Shown piece after piece: positions 40,980 through 49,454 of a DNA stretch of 64,000 nt. A model generated the notes under the pieces. The model ran no database searches. It saw only the letters and a list, made by a program, of their open reading frames with translations, and had not been told where the DNA came from. Location: contig JAVBIX010000054.1 of the NCBI GenBank assembly GCA_030756895.1, positions 1 to 64,000 of the forward strand, given 5' to 3'. The position numbers were made by a program, and so were the translations under genes. This stretch comes from Synechococcus sp. SP2 MAG (lineage in GTDB: Bacteria; Cyanobacteriota; Cyanobacteriia; PCC-6307; Cyanobiaceae). Each line of letters begins with the position of its first letter. Position 1 is the stretch's first letter.

Positions 40980-41774
40980 CTAGCAATTAAAAGCCGCGGT
41001 CTTTTCCACGGGTTTATACACCCTTGTTGTAATCAATAGTGGGTGAAAGACTTCAAGAAAGTGCGACTGCAGCGTACGAAAAAAGCAATCAACAAGGTTG
41101 GGATCATCAAAGTGAAAAGGATATTCTCCTTTATGTCCTTTAAAGAAATACCAGTTTAATAAGGCCCGTCCTTCCTCATTCATGAATTCATGGAATTGCA
41201 TGAGCTGATCAGACGGATCAGGGAGATGTTCCAAGACATCAAGACAAACGACAGTGTCGAAACGTTGGCCGCTGAGATCTGCAAGATCACGATGAACCGA
41301 CATTTTTTGATCCAAACCAAGAGCTAGAGCCCTAGACCAGACGAAAGCCCTGTTTTGTGGATTCAAATCTACAAAATGAACGCGATCAACTGAATCCAAT
41401 GCCGCTGCCGCTAAGGCATGCGTACCAATCCCTCCTCCAAAATCAAGGACGGTGCCTCGAGCAAAATCCTCCTGCAAACGCAGCGTGTCAGCGATGTAGT
41501 CAGAGCTGCTGAGATGCCAAGCCGCCAATTCAAAAAGATGCCCCGTTCCCACGGTGGTCTCGTAAAACTCAGTGGCTTGATCTGCTTGAAAAGCACCAGG
41601 ATGCAGTGCGGCTAAATCATCCTTCCCATCCGGTAGGCGCTCATCCACTTGCTCCAGCGTGAGCTGAAGATGTTGAGCCAAATGGTCACGAACAGAAAAG
41701 CCACTGTCCAAGAAGGTCTCGATGTCTACGCGGGGAGAATTGCTCAGGCTTTGCATCTTCTGCCGGTCGGACAT
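40980..41774 (-). CDS. Class I SAM-dependent methyltransferase
   Basis: GTVLDFGGGIGTHALAAAALDSVDRVHFVDLNPQN...FDTVVCLDVLEHLPDP; start set at internal MSDRQKMQ. Confidence 0.8.
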   Translation of the reverse strand: MSDRQKMQSLSNSPRVDIETFLDSGFSVRDHLAQHLQLTLEQVDERLPDGKDDLAALHPGAFQADQATEFYETTVGTGHLFELAAWHLSSSDYIADTLRLQEDFARGTVLDFGGGIGTHALAAAALDSVDRVHFVDLNPQNRAFVWSRALALGLDQKMSVHRDLADLSGQRFDTVVCLDVLEHLPDPSDQLMQFHEFMNEEGRALLNWYFFKGHKGEYPFHFDDPNLVDCFFRTLQSHFLEVFHPLLITTRVYKPVEKTAAFNC

Positions 41775-41829
41775 CGTCAATGTAGGTGCAGGCCGGATGC
41801 CACATTCAGAACAACTGCCACTGGAATCC

Positions 41830-42724
41830 CTTGGATGCACCACTCGGCTTCGTGGTGATCGATAAGCCCTCAGGTCTCACCTCCCACGACTGCGTGAGCC
41901 GGATGCGTCGCGTGCTTCAAACCAAAAGAGTGGGTCACGGAGGCACCCTGGACCCAGCCGTAACAGGCGTTCTGCCGATTGCCGTGGGCCAGGCCACCCG
42001 ACTACTTCCCTACCTGCCAGGAGAGAAAACCTATCGCGGTGTAATCCAGCTGGGGACCAGCACCAGCACCGATGACCTGCAGGGAGAGGTCGTTACGGTT
42101 CAGGAATGGCCTCGTTTAAGCCTGGAAGAGATGGATCAGGCCCTCAATCCATTCCGCGGCAGCATCGAACAGTGCCCGCCGCAAGTTTCGGCGGTTCACG
42201 TGAACGGCGAACGCGCCTATGCCAAGGCCCGCCGCGGTGAAGTAATGGACTTACCGGCCCGCAGTGTGACGATCCATTCCGTTTCTCTCGAACAGTGGGA
42301 TTCAGAGCAAGGCAAGCTCACCCTTGAGGTGCACTGCTCGGCTGGCACCTACATCCGTTCGCTGGCCAGAGATCTTGGCCAGGTCCTCGGATGCGGCGGC
42401 TGTCTTGACTGGCTGCGGCGCACCCAAGCGCTGGGATTCATAGAGACCGATGCGATCGCCTTGCCATTGCATCCCAATGAACAGCGCTCTCCAGCGATAG
42501 AGCCACTCACTCTCATCCCTCCCCAACTCGCCCTAACCCATCTACCAATCCGAACGCTCTCCGAGCTCGAACGGATCGACTGGAGCTGCGGACGCATAAT
42601 TTCCCATCAAAATGGTGATGGGCCCACTGTTGTTCTCAGTGAAGACAACATCATGCTGGGCATTGGAATCGCCAACAGCGAAGACCAGCTCAGACCCAAG
42701 GTCGTGTTTGAAGCGCGCGGCTGA
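41830..42724 (+). CDS. truB: tRNA pseudouridine(55) synthase
   Basis: [22 protein letters not shown]...[27 protein letters not shown]; start approximate (TTG), listed ORF begins 41786. Confidence 0.93.
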
Positions 42725-42741
42725 TCCCTCTCCTGCTCCCT

Positions 42742-43488
42742 ATGGCCGGCCACAGCAAATGGTCTCAAATCAAACGCACCAAAGCGGTGGTGGATGGAAA
42801 GCGAGGTGCCCTTTTCACCAGGCTTGGGCGCGAAATCACCGTGGCCGCTCGCAACGGATCTGACCCAAACGGTAATTTTCAACTGCGCACAGCAATCACC
42901 AAAGCGCGGTCGGCAGGATTACCAGCAGGCAATATTGAGCGGGCTATTGCCAAAGGATCGGGCCTAGGGGAAGCAGGCTCCAGCCTGGAATTGGTTCGCT
43001 ACGAGGGGTATGGCCCTGAGGGCATAGCTGTCCTTGTAGAAGCACTCAGCGACAACCGCAACCGCACGGCAGCCGAGATGCGCCTTGCCTTCAGCAAGCA
43101 CGGCGGGAAGCTCGGAGAAACTGGTTGCGTGAGTTATCTCTTTCAACATCGCAGCGAGGTGCGACTCGAGGGACATTGCGAAGAAGAGCCTCTCTTGGAA
43201 AATCTTCTCGAACTCGATGCAGAGGGGTATGTACTACTGAGCGATGGCAGCACCATGGTTCATGGCGGCTATGAAGCTCTCGAACAGCTTCAACAGGGGC
43301 TACATGATCATGGCTGGACCGTATTGGATTGGGAGCACTGCTGGCATCCCCTCGCGCTGGTGGAGATCCATGACCCACAGCTTGCAGAAACCTGCCAACG
43401 CTTACAAGAAGCCTTGGAATCGCTGGATGACGTTTGCAGCGTAAGCACCAACCTTGTACCAATCAAGGAAACTATAAAATTGGAATAA
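42742..43488 (+). CDS. yebC: YebC/PmpR family DNA-binding regulatory protein
   Basis: [39 protein letters not shown]. Confidence 0.93.
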   Translation: MAGHSKWSQIKRTKAVVDGKRGALFTRLGREITVAARNGSDPNGNFQLRTAITKARSAGLPAGNIERAIAKGSGLGEAGSSLELVRYEGYGPEGIAVLVEALSDNRNRTAAEMRLAFSKHGGKLGETGCVSYLFQHRSEVRLEGHCEEEPLLENLLELDAEGYVLLSDGSTMVHGGYEALEQLQQGLHDHGWTVLDWEHCWHPLALVEIHDPQLAETCQRLQEALESLDDVCSVSTNLVPIKETIKLE

Positions 43489-43550
43489 ACCTATTTATCA
43501 ACAACCATTGACAATTAATACCGGCAATTCATTCCTTAAGAGAGACAAAA

Positions 43551-44441
43551 TCAGTGAACTCGTTTGCCCACAGTGTCGTCATAGGCATCAAAGTTCACCA
43601 AAGCCTTGAGATCAGAAAAACTGAGCATTCTCTCGGGAGTTTTTCCTGCCTGAAGATCCATCACAGCTTGCCGCATGGCAAACGCTGCAGATGCAAGAAG
43701 GGTGAGCGGATAGGCCACTAAGTGGAAACCCATGGCTCGAAGCTCTTCAGGCGAAAGCAACGGGGTCACCCCACCCTCCAACATATTTGCCATCCGCTTT
43801 CCAGGAACCTCATTGCAGAAGCGCAGCATCTCTTCTGCTGAGCGTGGGGCTTCTAAAAACAGCACATCGGCGCCGAGATCGGCAAAGGCCTTCAATCGCC
43901 AAAGCGCTTCATCGAGTGCACGATGCTCTCCGTAGCGTTGCGCGAACGCCGATCGTGCGTCGGTTCTCGCCACGATCACGAGATCAGCACCCTGGCGGCG
44001 AGCTTCAACGGCAGCACTAATCCGCTCGATCGCAACATCACGGTCCACAACCTGCTTTACCCCGGTGTGTCCACAGCGTTTGGGAGAGACCTGATCTTCA
44101 AGCATGATCCCGGCAAAACCTGCCTGCTTGAACTGGTGCATGGTGCGCTGCACATTGGCTGCATTGCCATGGCCTGTATCACCATCACCGATCACTGGAA
44201 TCGAAACGGCATCGCAGAGCTGACGACCTTGATCCAGCATTTCTGTCACCGTGAGCAGGCCCGTATCAGGCAAACCAGCACGCGCTGCTGCCACGGAGAA
44301 CCCACTCATAAACGTGAGCGGGCAACCCGCTTGTTCCACAATCCTTGCCGATAAGGCATCAAAACAGCAGGGCATCACGTGACAGAACTCTTGCGACAAC
44401 AACGCACGTAAGTTGGCGGCGGCACCTGCTGCTGGGGTCAA
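43551..44441 (-). CDS. Isocitrate lyase/PEP mutase (PrpB-like) family protein
   Basis: LTFMSGFSVAAARAGLPDTGLLTVTEM...PVIGDGDTGHGNAANVQRTM...MLEDQVSPKRCGH...IVARTDAR. Confidence 0.88.
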   Translation of the reverse strand: MTPAAGAAANLRALLSQEFCHVMPCCFDALSARIVEQAGCPLTFMSGFSVAAARAGLPDTGLLTVTEMLDQGRQLCDAVSIPVIGDGDTGHGNAANVQRTMHQFKQAGFAGIMLEDQVSPKRCGHTGVKQVVDRDVAIERISAAVEARRQGADLVIVARTDARSAFAQRYGEHRALDEALWRLKAFADLGADVLFLEAPRSAEEMLRFCNEVPGKRMANMLEGGVTPLLSPEELRAMGFHLVAYPLTLLASAAFAMRQAVMDLQAGKTPERMLSFSDLKALVNFDAYDDTVGKRVH

Positions 44442-44748
44442 GATTCAAAGTCCTCCATATGCATGATTAGGAGCGGAAAGCAAACAAGAAAAGCAAATGA
44501 GTTCTGGCTAGCTATTCGTTGCCAGAAGCTGCAACCAAAAGCAAGCTCCAAGACGTTCCATCTCGTACTTTAGGAAGCGATGCTTCCGAGGCTCATACTG
44601 AACGGGAAAGTACAGAAAACCCCTCGGAGCTCAGTGAAAGCCAACAAACGAATCGATCAGGTCCAAATCATAAACTCAATCCTAGTTTAAAAATAATCGG
44701 AGGCCACACATCACAAGCAAAAAACTAATCACAAGCCACGATTTAATC

Positions 44749-45888
44749 ATGAACAGCGGGGCTATCAGCAAAAAAGACAGGCTGGTGTTTTTAGATCAAA
44801 TCAAAGCCATAATGATAGCCCTGGTAATTGCAACTCATACAATACTGGTTGGCACACTATTCTCAAATGATCTCAAACAGATCATTGAGTCAGCGCCTAA
44901 CTACGAAGCAATAAGCTTTTGGTTTGGCTGGATCTGTAATACCTTTTACATGAACATTTTATTCCTAATCTCAGGATACCTGGTACCAAATTCAGTACAC
45001 AAACGAGGAGTCGCGAGCTATGCCAGACACCGATTGCTCCGACTAGGAATTCCTCTTATTATTGCAATTGTTCTACTAAATAACATAACACCATTCGCAG
45101 GAATGTTCATTCCAAATAGCACTGTATTCGGGCAGGAATTTAGCAATCTTCCGCTAAACAGAATTGGGCCACAATGGTTCATTTTAGTACTCATAATATT
45201 TAATGCGATATACTGCTGCTGGGCTTTTATTCGAAGAAAAGAATTTACAATTGACAACACAAAACCCGTACCCGGCTGGCGATCTTGGCTTATCAGCGCT
45301 TCAATTCTAGGGGTACTAGAGCTAATGATGGGTCACTTTACTGGCTTTTGGGCTGACTTAAAAGACTCAAATCTTGATGGACTTGGTTATCAAGGAATGC
45401 ACATCTGGACATATGGTTTTTTATTCTTTATTGGCTGCAAGGCAGCATCACATAGATGGCTAGAACGGATTAACAAGCGCCTCGCATTAACATGGCTTCG
45501 CCTCTCACTCGTGCTTACACTTGCCCTGCTGGCTTCCAACTATTCAGCATTTCTAGCGGCCCCTAACAAGGTTTCCTTAGAACTTATCACGCCATTGATG
45601 ACATTTTTAACGCCACTCATTGGTTGGGGATTTATCGCTGCAATTTTAACTTGGAGTCAAGCCAATGAACAGTTGGATAGCGATTGGCTAACAAAAGCAG
45701 GCAATGACAGTTTTGGCGCCTATTTAATCCATATACCACTCCTTGCTGGAGCAATGGTTACCTTTTACTTACTAGGAATAAAGAACATATGGGTACTTGG
45801 ATTAGGTTCAACATCAATAGCTATCCTCTTATCATTTGCTGCAAGCCATCAGCTGCGAAAAATTCAGGTCATTAGGCAGATCATTTGA
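44749..45888 (+). CDS. Acyltransferase 3 family membrane protein (OafA-like)
   Basis: RLVFLDQIKAIMIALVIATHTI...FWFGWICNTFYMNILFLISGYLVPNS; about 10 TM segments. Confidence 0.8.
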   Translation: MNSGAISKKDRLVFLDQIKAIMIALVIATHTILVGTLFSNDLKQIIESAPNYEAISFWFGWICNTFYMNILFLISGYLVPNSVHKRGVASYARHRLLRLGIPLIIAIVLLNNITPFAGMFIPNSTVFGQEFSNLPLNRIGPQWFILVLIIFNAIYCCWAFIRRKEFTIDNTKPVPGWRSWLISASILGVLELMMGHFTGFWADLKDSNLDGLGYQGMHIWTYGFLFFIGCKAASHRWLERINKRLALTWLRLSLVLTLALLASNYSAFLAAPNKVSLELITPLMTFLTPLIGWGFIAAILTWSQANEQLDSDWLTKAGNDSFGAYLIHIPLLAGAMVTFYLLGIKNIWVLGLGSTSIAILLSFAASHQLRKIQVIRQII

Positions 45889-46006
45889 CAGCTATTCAGG
45901 CAGGAGCACGCGCTACAGCTAAAACATATAACTAGGGCGTAAGAGTGGTATCACAGACTACACAATACCCCGTGTAAAATAGAGAAGTCTCCATTGAACA
46001 GTATTC

Positions 46007-46279
46007 ATGACATTCTTGATGCATTGGACATTCAAAACTGGATATCATGCAATTGCAGCTAAAAAGTTTTTATCAACAGGTGCGCCATTCCCGGAATGCA
46101 AATCATGGAAGCGGCTTCATGGGCCTGGCTCAGTAGAAGGTTGGATTTTGGTGGAAGCAGATAATGCTGATGCTTGCTACGAACATGCAGCTGAGTGGGC
46201 CGAATACTTGGATTGGGAGGTGACGCCTGTCCTAACTGACGATCAGGCAGGTTCTTTTATGGCCAAGGTTTACAGCTAA
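46007..46279 (+). CDS. DUF3303-like small protein
   Basis: MTFLMHWTFKTGYHAIAAKKFLSTGAPFPECKSWKRLHGPGSVEGWILVEADNADACYEHAAEWAEYLDWEVTPVLTDDQAG. Confidence 0.75.
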   Translation: MTFLMHWTFKTGYHAIAAKKFLSTGAPFPECKSWKRLHGPGSVEGWILVEADNADACYEHAAEWAEYLDWEVTPVLTDDQAGSFMAKVYS

Positions 46280-46285
46280 TCTCAG

Positions 46286-46377
46286 TACCGAGGATGGAAC
46301 TCCCGCCAGCAGCAGGGATTCTGCTGGTGGCGGGCTCAAGTCCTTCCAAGGTACCTCCACTAAATTTTTTTAGCCTT
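46286..46377 (+). terminator. Extended hairpin with downstream T-tract after the DUF3303 gene (terminator or structured RNA)
   Basis: CCCGCCAGCAG...CTGCTGGTGGCGGG core, outer GTACC/GGTAC pairing, then ATTTTTTT. Confidence 0.55.
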
Positions 46378-46469
46378 CACAAGATTTTTACACTAACATT
46401 AAATATGCTGGCAAAAAGTATTAAAATTGCAGCCAACATCAAAGTCAATATCTTTTCAAAGACAAGCAA

Positions 46470-46928
46470 ATGAAACAAACTTTTGTCCGCGTTTCTTTAA
46501 TTCTTGCGTCATCGCTGTTGTGGCCATCACTTGCAAAAAGTCACGACGAGCACTTATCAAGCCATGGGGTCAAAATTGAAGAACTAGCTGACTCCACCAA
46601 AATGTGGGATGGCAATATATTACCGAATTATCCTGCTGGACAGCCCAAGATCAAAATCCTTCGGATTCACATACCAAGCGGAGTGACCTTGCAGTGGCAC
46701 TACCATCCAGTGATCAATGCAGCCGTTATTTTAAAGGGAACACTGGAACTGAAATTAAAAGATGGTACCCAAAAAATATACCAAAAAGGCGAAGCACTGA
46801 TTGAAGTTGTCAATGTGATTCATACCGGGAAAGCATTAGGGACAACAGATATAGATCTAATTGTGTTCTATGCAGGAGAGAAGGCAACACCAACAACAGT
46901 TCTCGCTGCCCCCCATATCAATCCATAG
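46470..46928 (+). CDS. Secreted cupin-domain protein
   Basis: Signal peptide; IPSGVTLQWHYHPVINAAVILKGTLELKLKDGTQKIYQKGEALIEVVNVIHTGKA. Confidence 0.8.
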   Translation: MKQTFVRVSLILASSLLWPSLAKSHDEHLSSHGVKIEELADSTKMWDGNILPNYPAGQPKIKILRIHIPSGVTLQWHYHPVINAAVILKGTLELKLKDGTQKIYQKGEALIEVVNVIHTGKALGTTDIDLIVFYAGEKATPTTVLAAPHINP

Positions 46929-47052
46929 AAGTATTAGTAAGCAAGCATCCACAACACTCTGCTTATGCCTAGACAAAAGCAACCAACCCACTAAAAATTA
47001 GACAGTTCATAGAACCAACAAATTGAATAACATTGCCTCATCATGAACTTCA

Positions 47053-47202
47053 TCATTCACCGCATTCCTGCTCATCAGCTTTCAAGTGTTCCAGCAAATA
47101 TGAATACCAATTACCATGTGCAATGGCATCCTCCTTTGTAATCTCATTGGCTTCTATCGCTGCAAGTAATCGATATGCAGCTGCTCTTTGCTTTTGATCC
47201 AA
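47053..47202 (-). CDS. 49-aa micro-ORF (TTG start)
   Basis: Hand-read: LDQKQRAAAYRLLAAIEANEITKEDAIAHGNWYSYLLEHLKADEQECGE; not in ORF track. Confidence 0.4.
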   Translation of the reverse strand: MDQKQRAAAYRLLAAIEANEITKEDAIAHGNWYSYLLEHLKADEQECGE

Positions 47203-47668
47203 TGCCCTTTACCCCCTAAGCATGGAGAGTGAGTGAAGCAGATCCAAAGGTGCCATCTCAGATACGAACTTCACGAAAGACACCTTCGTTTGGCAATAGT
47301 TTGATTCAGACTTAAAGGGAATAGACATTAATTTAACGAGCTCTCTCCGTTCTTTCTTCATAGCAAAAACTGGTAGTTCAGGCATTACAGGTAGTGCTGA
47401 TTGATGAGATCACTATCGCCCACGAACATCCAAAAAAACTCCCCCAAACGGGTGACAGTAGACAGAATATGACTCACCCATTTAGGGGAGACAGGAAAAT
47501 TGCATCCATCAAAACAAGCCGAAGCAAGATCTAGAAGATGACACCTGGAAGCCTAGTATCCATCATAATAAAATTCCATAAAGAAGATCAAGACCAGGCC
47601 GATTGAGGCCGCTAAACTTGACACAAGTTCAAGACGCAATCAACTGAGATTGGAGGACACCATTGAAA

Positions 47669-47815
47669 ATGCGACACCTAATACCGGCCACGGTTAGTGA
47701 TCTGCTCGACAAAGTCAGACGAAGGATTGCCTATGTACCAGCTGTGAGAGATACGATTTCAGCCATGAAAGATCTTGGCATCGACCTAAAAGAGGAAAAA
47801 AAGAACAACAAGTGA
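47669..47815 (+). CDS. 48-aa micro-ORF
   Basis: Hand-read: MRHLIPATVSDLLDKVRRRIAYVPAVRDTISAMKDLGIDLKEEKKNNK; not in ORF track. Confidence 0.4.
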   Translation: MRHLIPATVSDLLDKVRRRIAYVPAVRDTISAMKDLGIDLKEEKKNNK

Positions 47816-47900
47816 AGCACTTGTAGGGATCCAACTGATCAGGATGAAAGATTACGCCATGCTCTTGCAATCCTCATTCATGGTATTCAGCTGGAAATCG

Positions 47901-48431
47901 TCACTTACCAGAACCCCCAGATCCATGCAGTTCCTTGAGGAACCAACAGTCACAACCACCATGCCCTGTTTGACCAAGAGGCTGTTCAATCTTTAAGAAT
48001 CCCCAAGCCCGATAAAGCCGTTGGGCCGCCACCATTCCCGAAAGAGTCTCGAGATAGACCTGGCGATAGCCAAGTATACGAGCCTGTTTCAACAGGCTAT
48101 CCATAAGCCGCCAACCAACACCCTTCCCCCGCGCTGATGGTGCTAAGTACATCTTCTGCAATTCGCAAGTAGCCTCCACACCACTTAAGGGGCCAATTCC
48201 AGCTCCCCCAAGAACATTCCCACCCTCCACGGCTACGAGATAAATCCATCCAGACGCTGCATAGGTCTTGCTCATGGCATCTAGCTCCGGATCTTGCCAA
48301 GCAAAACCGGGACGGTCAGCCCCAAATTCAACAAGCGCCGCCCGAATCACTCTGGACAAGGCGGTCTCGTCCAGCGGTTGTAGAGGCCGAAGATCGACCT
48401 CTCGCCCTTCACTCAAAAGGATGACCTCCAA
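47901..48431 (-). CDS. GNAT-family N-acetyltransferase
   Basis: LRPLQPLDETALSRVIRAAL...LQKMYLAPSARGKGVGWRLMDSLLKQARILGYRQVYLET. Confidence 0.88.
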   Translation of the reverse strand: MEVILLSEGREVDLRPLQPLDETALSRVIRAALVEFGADRPGFAWQDPELDAMSKTYAASGWIYLVAVEGGNVLGGAGIGPLSGVEATCELQKMYLAPSARGKGVGWRLMDSLLKQARILGYRQVYLETLSGMVAAQRLYRAWGFLKIEQPLGQTGHGGCDCWFLKELHGSGGSGK

Positions 48432-48598
48432 ATCGAGAGACCTCCTTGAAATTCAATCAAGCAACCCCAGCGAACTGGCTCTGACGAGAGACATCGGCAC
48501 CAACCAAAGCGGGCAAAGGAACTCAAAACCAACATCAATCAAATCAGCCAAAGAGCGAGAAAACTAATCATGGATCCTATGCATTAAGCAGCTTCGAT

Positions 48599-48853
48599 AT
48601 GACAAGTGCTTCCACTGCAACAACAAGTGGAGCACTAAGCCATAGTGTCTTTCATGCTAGATTCGAACAAAACATAATCCACATGCTAGATATTTTACCT
48701 GGATATTACATTGTTTTCTTAGCACTAGGACTGGCAGCTGTTCTTGTGGTCTTCTTTTATTCCTTTACTCGAAATTCCAACTACGAAGTGCAACAGCGAG
48801 CCAAAAAAATCCAGGAAAAGAGGCAAAAAGCATCAAAATCTAGCGATGAATAG
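48599..48853 (+). CDS. Small single-TM protein
   Basis: MLDILPGYYIVFLALGLAAVLVVFFYSFTRNSNYEVQQRAKKIQEKRQK; start may be the internal Met. Confidence 0.55.
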   Translation: MTSASTATTSGALSHSVFHARFEQNIIHMLDILPGYYIVFLALGLAAVLVVFFYSFTRNSNYEVQQRAKKIQEKRQKASKSSDE

Positions 48854-49143
48854 CCACTAATGTAACCGGCAAGCGTTGTGAGTCCAGTTTCCAGTCTCTA
48901 CTTACCCTGGGAGATCAGAACTAAAAGTGAAAATCGATTCAACAACCAGCTAAATAAAAATCGATACGAAACCAACCCGACAGCAATATTCTTTGCTGGT
49001 AAGTATTCATCGACACCAATTCACAACAAAAGCGACTAGAAATCCCAAAGCAAGAATACTCATCTCAGTTATTTTGCATCAGTTTTTACCAGACAGAGAA
49101 TTCAAGGTAGCAATCAGCACGAAACCATCGGATTCCTTAGGCC

Positions 49144-49269
49144 ATGGTCAAGCCATCTGGACTTGATTCAATGGAATTATTTGTTGGCATCTGCATCATC
49201 CCCTTCCTGAGCGCTCTTTTTATCCAGGCAGGCCAAAACGATGATTCCGATGATCATGATTTCCTTTAG
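49144..49269 (+). CDS. 41-aa single-TM micro-ORF
   Basis: Hand-read: MVKPSGLDSMELFVGICIIPFLSALFIQAGQNDDSDDHDFL; not in ORF track. Confidence 0.5.
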   Translation: MVKPSGLDSMELFVGICIIPFLSALFIQAGQNDDSDDHDFL

Positions 49270-49417
49270 GTCATCAATGCACATGATCAATCGCCCTACC
49301 CGAGGAGAAGCTTGTCTCACCCATCACCTTTATCCCCAAAGCAACTCACTGATCAGCAACAATGGGAGTAACAAGTTTCTCATCGATCAATTTCACCTAC
49401 TTACTAGCAAACAATTA

Positions 49418-49444
49418 ATTCATTAATTAATTAATTAATTAATT
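49418..49444. repeat. ATTA/TTAA simple tandem repeat
   Basis: attcattaattaattaattaattaatt; boundaries approximate. Confidence 0.7.
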
Positions 49445-49454
49445 CTCTAACGGA

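Noticed and set aside
44519-44728. 69-aa ORF upstream of the acyltransferase 3 gene
   Set aside because: Compositionally disordered (Ser/Glu/Asn-rich) with no recognisable motif; cannot be supported as a gene.
49418-49444. ATTA repeat as a CRISPR or mobile-element signature
   Set aside because: Simple 4-bp tandem repeat with no spacers or terminal inverted repeats; likely slippage.
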